A stretch of DNA of 64,000 bases from Corynespora cassiicola (taxonomy: Eukaryota; Ascomycota; Dothideomycetes; Pleosporales; Corynesporascaceae): contig JAEUWY010000003.1 of NCBI GenBank assembly GCA_022059125.1, forward strand, positions 1 to 64,000. Reading direction: 5' to 3'. Position 1 is the first letter of the stretch, and every line of letters starts with the position of its first letter. Shown one piece after another: positions 34,171 through 43,771 of the stretch. The translations under genes were made by a program, and so were the position numbers. Below the pieces are notes generated by a model. It was not told the origin of the DNA. It saw only the letters and a list, made by a program, of their open reading frames with translations, and made no database searches.

Positions 34171-37100
34171 ATGTCGCACCAGCTGCGCCGCGAAGACTAC
34201 ACGGTGGGATGGGTGTGCGCGCTGCCCGTCGAGCTGGCCGCCGCCCAGGAGATGCTCGACGAGGAGCACGACGACCTCGAGCGCGACCTCGCCGACAACG
34301 ACGAGAACTTGTACGCGCTGGGGTCGATCGGCGGGCACAACGTGGCCATCGTGTGCCTGCCCGCCGGCCGCATCGGCAACAACCCGGCGGCGGTCGTGGC
34401 GACGCAGATGCGGGCCACGTTCAAGGGGATCCGGTTCGGGCTGATGGTGGGCATCGGCGGGGGAGTGCCCAGCGAAGAGGTGGACATCCGGCTGGGAGAC
34501 GTGGTGGTCAGCCAGCCCGACAGGACCTTCGGCGGGGTGGTGCAGTACGACATGGGGAAGGCGACGCCGAGCGGGTTCGAGCGGACAGGGTCGCTCAACT
34601 CGCCGCCGCAGATGCTGCTCGCTGCGGTGGCGCGAGTACGGGCGAACGAGCTTCGGGGCAAGAGCAGGCTGGCTGAGCACTTGTCCAAGCTCGAAGGCGT
34701 TCCCAGGTTCCAGCGCGGCAAGACGGGGCCTGACGTGCTCTTCGAGGCCGCATACGACCACGAGGGCGGACCGACGTGCAGCAAGTGCAGCGCCGACAGA
34801 CAGGAAGATCGAGAGCCGCGCGAGAACGAAGATGAGCTGGTGGTGGTCCACTACGGCACAATCGCGTCAGGAAACCAGGTGATGCGAGACGCCGCCCAGC
34901 GCGACGGGGTCAGCGCCGACCTCGGCGGCGTGCTCTGCTTCGAGATGGAGGCGGCCGGCCTGATGAACAACTTCCCGTGCCTCGTGGTGCGCGGCATCTG
35001 CGACTACGCCGACTCGCACAAGAACAAGCGGTGGCAGGCGTATGCGGCGGGCACGGCGGCAGCGTGGGCGAAGGAGGTGCTGTCGGCCATCCCCGCGGCG
35101 GAGGTGGTGAAGGCGCACACGGTGGATGAGGCCCTCAGCGCAAGCCGTTAGTGTAGCACTCGTGGATGCTGGATGTCGTGGACGGACGGCGCTGATGCTG
35201 CGGCAGGACGTGTACCTACCCCCACCCACTACCTCCCCTTCTCCAAGAATCGATACTTTGTCGGGCGACGCGACGAGCTCGACGTGCTGAAGCAGAGGCT
35301 GATGGTGGCGCGAGACTGCCAGAAGATGTCCATCGTCGGCCTCGGCGGGATGGGCAAGACGCAGGTGGCGCTGCAGTTCGCGTACATGTTCAAGGAGGCG
35401 CGGCCGGACGTTTCCGTGTTCTGGATGCCCGCGCTGAGCATGGAGAGCTACGAGCAGGCGTGTGCGAGCGTGGCCAAGCGGCTGCACCTGCCGCAGGCGG
35501 CCAGCGAGGACGAGGACGCCAAGGAGCTGGTCCAGCAGCACCTGAGCTCGGCGCGGGCAGGACCGTGGCTGCTGGTGCTCGACAACGCCGACGACCCGGA
35601 CGTTCTCTTCGGGGCCGGAGGGTCGAGGGGCATCGCCGACTACCTGCCCGAGAGCGAGGAGGGCGTGGTGGTGTACACGACGCGCATCCAAGACGTGGCC
35701 GTGTCGCTGACGCGCGGCGACGTGCTGGAGCTCGAGGCGATGGGCCGGCAAGACGCGTTCAGCTTCCTGGAAAAGTCGCTGGTCAGGAAGGAGCTGCTGC
35801 GCGACGCGGCGGCGGCGAACGAGCTGCTGGCCGAGCTGACCTGGCTGCCTCTGGCCATCGCGCAGGCGGCCGCCTACCTGAACAGGAACAGGACGACCAT
35901 CGCCAAGTACCTGCGGCTGCTCCGCAGCACGGAGCAAGACGTCGTCGGGCTCATGAGCCGGGAGTTCCGCGACGACACGCGATACAAGAGCTCGGCCAAC
36001 GCGGTGGCGACGACGTGGGTGGTGTCGTTTGCGCAGATCCGAGAGCGCGACGAGGCAGCGGCCGAGCTGCTGTCGTTCGTGTCGTGCATCGAGTGGAAGG
36101 CGATTCCGCGGTCTCTGCTGCCGCGGGTGCAGCCGGCGGCGCGGATGGAGGAGGCGATCGGCACGCTGTGCGGGTACTCGTTCCTGGCAAGGCGGGACGG
36201 CGGGCTGGAGGATATGGGCGCGATGGACAAGATGGACGACACGGGTGAGACGGGTGAGACGGGTGAGACGAGCGAGACGGGCGAGACGGGCGAGACGGGC
36301 GAGACGGACGAGATGGACGAGGAGTGGTACGACATGCACCGACTGGTGCATCTGGCTACGAGGGTCTGGATCAAGCAGCGCGGCGATGCGGCGAACGTGG
36401 CAGAACGAGCCGTCCAGCATGTGGCAGACATCTTCCCGTCTGATGACTACGCGAACCGGGCGGTGTGGAACGGGTACCTGCCGCATGCGCTGCGGTTGCT
36501 AGACGGGATGAAGCAAGATGCCATTCAAGAGTGGGCTAAGCTGTGTCTAGTGGTGGGACAATGTCTGTGGGCGGATGGCAGGATCCGCGAAGCAGTTAGA
36601 TGGCTTGAGGAATGCTGCAGGTGGAGGGACAGACTCGATGAAGACCACCCCTCTCGACTGGCATCGCAGCACGAGCTCGCAGGAGCATACGAAGCCGATG
36701 GACAGGTGGAGAAGGCGGTGGAGCTGCTCGAGCACATTGTCAAAGTACAAGAGAAGCTGGCGGAAGACCACCCCTCTCGACTGGCATCGCAGCACGAGCT
36801 CGCACGAGCATACCGAGCCGACGGACAGGTGGAGAAGGCGGTGGAGCTGCTCGAGCACGTCGTCAAAGTATGGGAGAAGCTGGCGGAAGACCACCCCTCT
36901 CGACTGACATCGCAGCACGCGCTCGCAGGAGCATACGAAGCCGACGGGCAGGTGGAGAAGGCAGTGGAGCTGCTCGAGCACGTCGTCAAAGTACGGGAGA
37001 AGCTGGCGGAAGACCACCCCGACCGACTGGCATCGCAGCACGCGCTCGCAATAGCATACGAAGCCGACGGACAGGTAGAGAAGGCGGTGGAGCTGCTCGA

Positions 37101-39078
37101 GCACGTCGTCAAAGTACGGGAGAAGCTGGCGGAAGACCACCCCTCTCGACTGGCATCGCAGCACGCGCTCGCAATAGCATACGAAGCCGACGGACAGGTA
37201 GAGAAGGCGGTGGAGCTGCTCGAGCACGTCGTCAAAGTACGGGAGAAGCTGGCGGAAGACCACCCCTCTCGACTGGCATCGCAGCACGCGCTCGCAATAG
37301 CATACGAAGCCGACGGACAGGTAGAGAAGGCGGTGGAGCTGCTCGAGCACGTCGTCAAAGTACGGGAGAAGCTGGCGGAAGACCACCCCTCTCGACTGGC
37401 ATCGCAGCACGCGCTCGCAATGGCATACCAAGCCGACGGACAGTTGGAGAAGGCCGTGGAGCTGCTCGAGCACGTTGTCAAAGTAAAGGAGAAGCTGGCG
37501 GAAGACCACCCCGACCGACTGGCATCGCAGCACGTGCTCGCAATAGCATACCAAGCCGACGGACAGTTGGAGAAGGCCGTGGAGCTGCTCGAGCACGTTG
37601 TCAAAGTAAAGGAGAAGCTGGCGGAAGACCACCCCGACCGACTGGCATCGCAGCACACACTCGCAATAGCATACCGAGCCGACGGACAGGTGGAGAAGGC
37701 AGTGGAGCTGCTCGAGCACATCGTCAAAGTACGGGAGAAGCTGGCGGAAGACCACCCCTCTCGACTGGCATCGCAGCACGCGCTCGCAATGGCATACCAA
37801 GCCGACGGAAAGTTGGAGAAGGCAGTGGAGCTGCTCGAGCACATCGTCAAAGTAAAGGAGAAGCTGGCGGAAGACCACCCCGACCGACTGGCATCGCAGC
37901 ACGTGCTCGCAATAGCATACCAAGCCGACGGACAGTTGGAGAAGGCCGTGGAGCTGCTCGAGCACGTTGTCAAAGTAGAAGAGAAGCTGGCGGAAGACCA
38001 CCCTCTCGACTGGCATCGCAGCACGCGCTCGCAATAGCATACGAAGCCGACGGACAGGTAGAAGGCGGTGGAGCTGCTCGAGCACGTCGTCAAAGTACGG
38101 GAGAAGCTGGCGGAAGACCACCCCGACCGACTGGCATCGCAGCACACACTCGCAATAGCATACCGAGCCGACGGACAGGTGGAGAAGGCAGTGGAGCTGC
38201 TCGAGCACATCGTCAAAGTACGGGAGAAGCTGGCGGAAGACCACCCCTCTCGACTGGCATCGCAGCACGCGCTCGCAATGGCATACCAAGCCGACGGACA
38301 GTTGGAGAAGGCCGTGGAGCTGCTCGAGCACGTTGTCAAAGTAAAGGAGAAGCTGGCGGAAGACCACCCCGACCGACTGGCATCGCAGCACACACTCGCA
38401 ATAGCATACCGAGCCGACGGACAGGTGGAGAAGGCAGTGGAGCTGCTCGAGCACATCGTCAAAGTACGGGAGAAGCTGGCGGAAGACCACCCCTCTCGAC
38501 TGGCATCGCAGCACGCGCTCGCAATGGCATACCAAGCCGACGGAAAGTTGGAGAAGGCAGTGGAGCTGCTCGAGCACATCGTCAAAGTAAAGGAGAAGCT
38601 GGCGGAAGACCACCCCGACCGACTGGCATCGCAGCACGTGCTCGCAATAGCATACCAAGCCGACGGACAGTTGGAGAAGGCCGTGGAGCTGCTCGAGCAC
38701 GTTGTCAAAGTAGAAGAGAAGCTGGCGGAAGACCACCCCTCTCGACTGGCATCGCAGCACGCGCTCGCAATAGCATACGAAGCCGACGGACAGGTAGAGA
38801 AGGCGGTGGAGCTGCTCGAGCACGTCGTCGAAGTACAAGAGAAGCTGGCGGAAGACCACCCCTCTCGACTGGCATCGCAGCACACACTCGCAATGGCATA
38901 CCGAGCCGACGGACAGGTGGAGAAGGCGGTGGAGCTGCTCGAGCACGTAGTCGCAGTCGAGGCACGAGTACTCCGAGACGATCACCCATCGCGCGTGATC
39001 TCGCAGGATGCACTCGCAGATCTGTATGCGCAGCTAGAAGTCGACTCTGAGTCGTCTGATGTGCTGTCTAGCAGCTAG
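34171..39078 (+). CDS. PNP-NB-ARC-TPR NLR, expanded copy with frame break
   Basis: Twin of 28404-31469. Exon 1 is 34171-35146, the intron is 35147-35206 and exon 2 starts at 35207. The PNP and NB-ARC parts are identical in protein sequence to the left copy. The array has 19 TPR units. In unit 12 one C is missing from the CACCCCTC motif near 38003, and two bases are missing near 38060 (GTAGAAGG instead of GTAGAGAAGG). The two losses add to three, so the frame is restored, but a TAG at 38035-38037 lies between them. As read, the protein ends after about 1268 residues; without the stop it would be 1615. The break could be real or a sequence error in a hard-to-assemble array. Confidence 0.85.
36237..36312 (+). 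repeat. 9-bp minisatellite coding TGE repeats
   Basis: GAGACGGGT/GAGACGGGC units encode a Thr-Gly-Glu linker between NB-ARC and TPR. The inverted copy is at about 29328-29403 in the left arm. Confidence 0.85.
36640..38975 (+). repeat. TPR array, 19 units (right copy)
   Basis: Same 123-bp unit as the left array, with nearly identical DNA. The order of unit variants (HTLAIAYR, HALAMAYQ with GK, HVLAIAYQ with EEKLA, HALAIAYE) at units 9-12 recurs at units 15-18, showing block duplication. Unit 12 carries the two small deletions. Confidence 0.92.
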
Positions 39079-39255
39079 CAGCATGTTGTGTAGTGTATTA
39101 CCAGAAAGACTACAAGAACCTTTGTATCCCATTCCTCCATACTCCTTGTAAAAATGCATTTTGTATCTGCTTAGCCTAAATTAAGCATGCCCAGTCGCTA
39201 TAGAGCCGTGCTAGAAAACACAACATCTATTAGGCAGAGAGACAAGGCACGTGAT

Positions 39256-39750
39256 CTCCCCGTTCAGTTATTCCCGAGATCTCGGTCTAGGTAGGCTTAG
39301 CGTCGCTTTTAGTACAGTAGAATACAGTGAGATCTGGTCACGCTAAGGCGTCTCGCCATGTTGGGAGCTTTTTGACTTTCTCTTCCTCTGGTCGGCGAAA
39401 CTCCCGGATCGCGATTCTCTAGATCAAGATGATCTACTAACATTAAAATCGACCTCTTCATATGACATGCCTTCACTCTAAGTATCCGAATTTCGAAAAA
39501 AAGCATCGTGTCGCGAGTTAACAGGGGGTATCGCTGGCGAGTCGATTGAAGGGGTCATTGAAAAAGATGACAACACGACCAACACAGCAGTGATTCACAT
39601 CGGAGGGTTATACGCTGATAGACAATAAATTGCAGGATAGTATCATCTCTTTTACATACACCTCCGCATACAAATAAGAGATTCCGAGAGACCGAAGTGC
39701 GAACCTGTCTCGCCACACAGGGTGTCTCGCCACGTTGTGACAGACGTTAG
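39256..39750. repeat. Outer right palindrome flank (diverged)
   Basis: Inverted counterpart of 27731-28226, about 85% identical by eye. Many differences are C/T or G/A. It has no gene. Confidence 0.8.
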
Positions 39751-39888
39751 GCTATTCGCATCTAAAGACGACCTTTGAGAAGTTTTTTTTTTACTCATTT
39801 GATGTTGACACTATTTAGCAGGCGTAGCTATCACCGGTGGAGGGTACAGCTTCTCCTAGATTCAAGTTAGTTCTCTGTAAGCAATATA

Positions 39889-40134
39889 CTATCGATGAAG
39901 GCTCACAAGAGCATCTTGGCTTGGTGGTGACCAATAATTGCCCGATCCATCTGTAGAGATGAAGCCGATAAATCGACCATTGCGGTAGGCGAGAAAATAT
40001 ATCTCCGTGTTGTATTCTTGATGCAGCTTGGCCAGTTTCTTGTAGAGAGTCCTAGATAGCTTGTGAAAGTTGTTGTTTGCGGCTCGTCTTGCTTTCCGGC
40101 GCATCTGTGCCTGCGATCCCGCTGCTGCTGACAT
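39889..40134 (-). CDS. Short MADS-like protein, 81 residues
   Basis: A basic N-terminus (QMRRKARRAANNNFHKLSR) leads into TLYKKLAKLHQEYNTEIYFL and YRNGRFIGFIS, ending with WSPPSQDALVS. This order (basic helix, KK-x-L helix, beta strand, R-NGR turn, then W-PPS) resembles a minimal MADS/SRF-like DNA-binding domain of the type found in small fungal proteins. The resemblance is at pattern level only. It sits just outside the palindrome. Confidence 0.5.
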   Translation of the reverse strand: MSAAAGSQAQMRRKARRAANNNFHKLSRTLYKKLAKLHQEYNTEIYFLAYRNGRFIGFISTDGSGNYWSPPSQDALVSLHR

Positions 40135-40324
40135 GATTGAATTTTTCTCTTTATGCGTGCGTACAGAAAAACTTTCCCAAAACTCTTGAATTCAAATAGC
40201 CTTCTGGTTATATGTATCTACTTCACGACACGTAATCACCACTTATGATTCAATGGTAAGATTCTTGGCTCAAGATTCGTTCTTTTTCTATCTTCTGTGT
40301 CTTATTATCGCGTTGTTCTTATTT

Positions 40325-40485
40325 TCCATATTTCAATTTTCGATTTCCATTTTCGATTTCCATTTTCGATTTCCATTTTCGATTTCCATTTTCGATTTCC
40401 ATTTTCGATTTCCATTTTCCACTTTCGATTTCCATTTTCGCTTTTCCACTTTCGATTTTCGCTTTTCCATTTTGGGTTTCCACTT
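40325..40485 (+). repeat. TTTCGATTTCCA 12-bp tandem repeat
   Basis: About a dozen copies of a 12-bp pyrimidine-rich unit (CCATTTTCGATT), more degenerate at the right end. It is open in several frames, but that is an effect of the repeat. Its reverse complement resembles the repeat at 27240-27425. Confidence 0.8.
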
Positions 40486-41685
40486 GCTGACTAATCAGCA
40501 CATCCCTTCAACGGATTCATCACGTCAGGTTCTTTTCCAAGCCACGGTTTAGGGTCATTTTTCGCGAAGTATCTCTCAAACAACGAGCTCAAACTATTCT
40601 CAGTCACTTCTAGCCATACGATTACTGTGCTTGGCTGTGCAATTCAACACTCACTCTCTTGATCGCCTAATCGGTATATTGTTCATCCTTCGTAGCTCCG
40701 AAAACTTAAGGGAGGAAACGAAGATCGGGATTATATTGTTACCCTCTCCTAACTATTCAATCCTATGACTAGGCTTCATTTTCTCAGTCCTGTGCTAAGG
40801 TTGACGCGACTTTCTAGAGGATTTTGGCGCCGGTGTCTAGATATAGCGAAGGTAGAACCGATCCATGCTATTGATTTTTGCCTGCTCATAATCCGACACT
40901 CCATAGCCACTCAATTTTTCTCATGGGACGATTAGTCTGTATCAAGCAGGCGCTGCAGGAGCTGCTCCTTCTAGCGCCGCCCAACCCTTCCCGGGGTACG
41001 CTGCCAATCAGTCCTTGACCAGATTGCCTCACTGGCATGTTTCTAATGCCAAAATCTTCAAGAATTGTAGCGCTAAAGTGTGGCGAAGCTACGTTACTTC
41101 CCCGTCGCTCCCTGTAATGTAACTTCAAGTGTCTCGGGGCATATGATCTTTCAGTGCATGACCATGGCGTCACTGAGCAACAGCTCACAGCCAAAGTGGG
41201 TCCACTAACCTGTTCATGATATAAGAGGCCTTGCTTTGTCTCACAAAGAAGAATAGCCACGGAACACAACAATGACCCTGGCAAGGCACATTAGCTTTGG
41301 CGCATACATCCAACCTACCACAGGGAAAGACCTCAAGGCCCAAGTTACGCCACATGTCGGGATAAGACAGGAGGTTAACGTTATGCCTTGCCGCAGTAAG
41401 CAATCGTAATTTAAGCGCTGCTCGACTGTCACATCGTGCAAGGATTTATATGAAGGCGGAGTCATCGCACGGTTGGGTGGCGCTCAATAATGGAATTGAG
41501 GCGCAGGCAAACGGAGAATGAGGAAAGAGAAGATCAGTTCCAGTATAAATAAACTCAGAATGCTGAGGGGCACTCAATTATGAGAATTATTTCCACAGCA
41601 TTTCATACCTTCGCTTCATACCATCATCAACCTAGTCAACTCGTCTGCCCAGCCCGAAAAGCATACCTTCGTCGAAACCATAGCA
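40486..41685. other. Intergenic, no recognised gene; promoter of 41686
   Basis: Open frames at 40886-41465 on the minus strand overlap one another and have no recognisable domain. The last 150 bp includes TATAAATA near 41544 and a CT/CA-rich leader before the ATG at 41686. Confidence 0.4.
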
Positions 41686-42189
41686 ATGCCTATCTCAGCA
41701 CCCAATATCAAGTTTGCGAGCTATAAAGCCCCATTCCGTCCCGAAGTCCAAGGTGTCTCCGTCTTCCTTGCCGGTAGCATCGAAATGGGGAAAGCCATAG
41801 AGTGGCAATCCGAATTTACAGCCGCTCTTGAACACCTCCCAGTCACGGTCTTTAACCCACGCCGCGACGACTGGGACAAGAGCTGGAAGCAGGACATCTC
41901 CAATCCGAAATTCACACAGCAAGTTGAATGGGAGATGGACTATTTGGAGAAAGCAGATGTTATTGTACTATTTCTTCAACCGGGTACTATTTCTCCGATC
42001 AGCCTTTTGGAACTTGGTCTTCACGCCCCTGGCGGAAAGCTCATGGTGTGTTGCCCCGAAGGATTTGAGAGGAGGGGTAATGTACAGGTTGTCTGTCATA
42101 GGTTTGGAGTTCCACTTATCGAGACATTGGAGGAGCTTAAGGCGGTCGTCAAAGAAAAGCTCGAAAGCTTCATCAAGGAAACCAAATAG
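41686..42189 (+). CDS. Nucleoside 2-deoxyribosyltransferase-like protein
   Basis: 167 residues, single exon. It matches the Nuc_deoxyri_tr2 family: VSVFLAGSIEMGKAIEWQ at the start of the Rossmann-like core, VTVFNPRRDDWDKSW, QVEWEMDYLEKADVIVLFL, TISPISLLELGL and the closing VVCHRFGVPLIET. Canonical enzymes move a deoxyribose between bases through a catalytic glutamate; the E in SLLELGL fits that role. Relatives in bacterial retron defence act as N-glycosidases, so a role in nucleotide or NAD turnover is possible but inferred. Length and motifs suggest an intact enzyme. TATA box and leader are upstream. Confidence 0.9.
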   Translation: MPISAPNIKFASYKAPFRPEVQGVSVFLAGSIEMGKAIEWQSEFTAALEHLPVTVFNPRRDDWDKSWKQDISNPKFTQQVEWEMDYLEKADVIVLFLQPGTISPISLLELGLHAPGGKLMVCCPEGFERRGNVQVVCHRFGVPLIETLEELKAVVKEKLESFIKETK

Positions 42190-42385
42190 ACTAGCCCAGG
42201 GATATAACTGGTCAGCAGAGTGGGCATTTCGTGGACTGGTTTTGTATTTATCTAGCACAGTCTACGTTATCTGCCCATCGTCGGGTCAAATATTGGTTTC
42301 AGAGCAAGTGATCCACCAGAATGAACCATCAAGTTTTGTATTCTACACATGCTAATGTTATCTCCTATGCTTCATACATTGTGAT

Positions 42386-42664
42386 TTATTCCCAGGCCTC
42401 AACTTCTATGTCAAATTCAGAGTCATTGTTGAAAGACGGTAAGGGAAGACTGGGACTGATATCTGCATCATGATCTCCACTTCGAATGCGACTCTGGTAT
42501 GGTGGTGGAGAACATGCTGCAGACCGAGTAAATCTATCGTCATCGTCTATTGCGCGGTTGAAAATGAATTGGCGTATCCGGCGCAGCCTCGACGAAGGGA
42601 ATGATGAGTTGGATTCGTGTTCTGGTGGCGTGCTTGATCGACTGAAAATGATGAACAAGCACAT
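42386..42664 (-). CDS. Small hypothetical protein, 92 residues
   Basis: Begins MCLFIIFSRSSTPPEHES and continues with a basic stretch (RLRRIRQFIFNRA), an acidic DDDD and a Pro/Ser-rich tail ending FDIEVEAWE. A TATATATA motif lies near 42750 upstream. There is no known domain; it could be a real small gene or a chance frame. Confidence 0.35.
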   Translation of the reverse strand: MCLFIIFSRSSTPPEHESNSSFPSSRLRRIRQFIFNRAIDDDDRFTRSAACSPPPYQSRIRSGDHDADISPSLPLPSFNNDSEFDIEVEAWE

Positions 42665-42854
42665 TTTTAGTGTAGGAGATGATTCAGTATATCAGATCGT
42701 ACGTATGGGAGATAGCGTAACTACATGAGAGAAAGGTTCCCTATGCTTATATATATTGCATGTGTGCAGTATTGCGAAAATGAAATTCCAAAAATGAAAA
42801 ATCAAATCTCGGTTTTGGAAAGGTACCTAATAGAGTCTTGGATTGCTTGTCCCA

Positions 42855-43655
42855 TCAAGGTTGAAACACTACATCGTAGAAATACTCCATAGGACAAGGA
42901 GACAATCGGACATACTCATTCAAAGCAAACTTTTTGGTGTGCCAGACAGGAGGCCGAGAACCGAGGAGTAGTAGCTCTTCCACCGCCCGGGAATGACGAC
43001 TGATGCTCGCTTGGTCTATGGCAGCCCAACCAAATCGAGTAACCCTATTCACATTCGCACCAGCTTGCGTCAAGGACGCAAACACAGAAAAGGATCCTGT
43101 CACTGCGGCTAGATGTAGGGGCGTGTTACCATGATGGTCTTTCGCAGAAACATCGGCCCCAGATGCTATGAGAAGCTTTACTGCCTCCTTTATTCCACGT
43201 CCAGCAGCAAAATGTAATGGTGTGAGCGAAGAAACATCTGCTAAGAATGGGTTCTCTCCATTCTTTCTGAGTACCTTAATCAGAGATTGCATATATCGCA
43301 CCTTGCCTTGGCCTGCGAGGCGATGAAGAAGTGTGACGCCATAACTATCCTGCTGAATCAAGTCCACTCCAGGCTCTGAGAGAAGTCGTTCGAATGTATT
43401 GTATTGACCATGGATTGCAGCCCACTCAAGCACAGTCCCATTTCCTTCCTTGTCAAACCAAAAAGAAACATCGCGCAGGCCATCTGTGAGAGATTTTGCA
43501 TGTTGGAGTCGATAGGTACGCGCTACGCGGTACAGATGATTGACAAGAGAAACGTAAAAATGGCGTGATGTTAGCATAAGAGAAAAAACGTCTTTTGAAT
43601 GGAGATGACAGCCAATGTCTTCAAGAATTTCGAGTGGTATTGAAAGCAAAGACAT
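42855..43655 (-). CDS. F-box/ankyrin repeat protein
   Basis: About 266 residues if started at the Met at 43655 (MSLLSIPLEILEDIG); an in-frame Met at 43691 adds 12 residues. An F-box-like N-terminus (LLSIPLEILEDIGCHL, FSLMLTSRHFYVSL) is followed by ankyrin repeats: VLEWAAIHGQYNTFERLL, GVTLLHRLAGQGK, LTPLHFAAGRGIKEAVKLLI and NTPLHLAAVTGS with ASGADVSAKD. F-box proteins recruit substrates to SCF ubiquitin ligases, and the ankyrins would bind the target. Intact, single exon. Unlike the array at 1-2440 its repeats are diverged, so it is an older gene. Confidence 0.82.
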   Translation of the reverse strand: MSLLSIPLEILEDIGCHLHSKDVFSLMLTSRHFYVSLVNHLYRVARTYRLQHAKSLTDGLRDVSFWFDKEGNGTVLEWAAIHGQYNTFERLLSEPGVDLIQQDSYGVTLLHRLAGQGKVRYMQSLIKVLRKNGENPFLADVSSLTPLHFAAGRGIKEAVKLLIASGADVSAKDHHGNTPLHLAAVTGSFSVFASLTQAGANVNRVTRFGWAAIDQASISRHSRAVEELLLLGSRPPVWHTKKFALNEYVRLSPCPMEYFYDVVFQP

Positions 43656-43771
43656 CGTGCGGTGGTGCGCAACAAAGAATGAACAGGTCATTTAGTAGTT
43701 CGATAGCTCATGTACATTTTTGAATTTCCATTTTCAAGAAACCGAAAACTGATTTTTACTCTAGATCAATG

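Larger units (their letters stand above)
33719..39255. repeat. Right arm of large palindrome
   Basis: 5537 bp arm, inverted copy of 28227-31921. It is longer by 1842 bp, which equals 15 TPR units of 123 bp minus 3 bp. Identity elsewhere appears complete by eye. The inner edge is at 33719 and the outer edge at 39255 (GGCACGTGAT), where similarity drops abruptly. Confidence 0.95.

Noticed and set aside
30494..35151. Phosphorylase genes as separate stand-alone enzymes
   Set aside because: A consensus intron joins them in frame to the NB-ARC part in both arms, so a fusion is the simpler reading, though not proven.
36525..38985. Long minus-strand frames (786 and 812 residues) across the right TPR array
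   Set aside because: Antisense shadows of the TPR array. The plus strand gives canonical TPR units continuous with NB-ARC.
36870..39050. Plus-strand 726-residue Arg/Gly-rich frame over the TPR array
   Set aside because: Alternative-frame reading of the same repeats; Arg/Ala-rich composition without a domain.
40253..40552. Open frames of 60-99 codons over the TTTCGATTTCCA repeat
   Set aside because: A 12-bp repeat without stops gives open frames in several phases; there is no protein-like sequence.
40886..41465. Overlapping minus-strand frames
   Set aside because: Several frames compete, none with a domain; a real gene is not supported.
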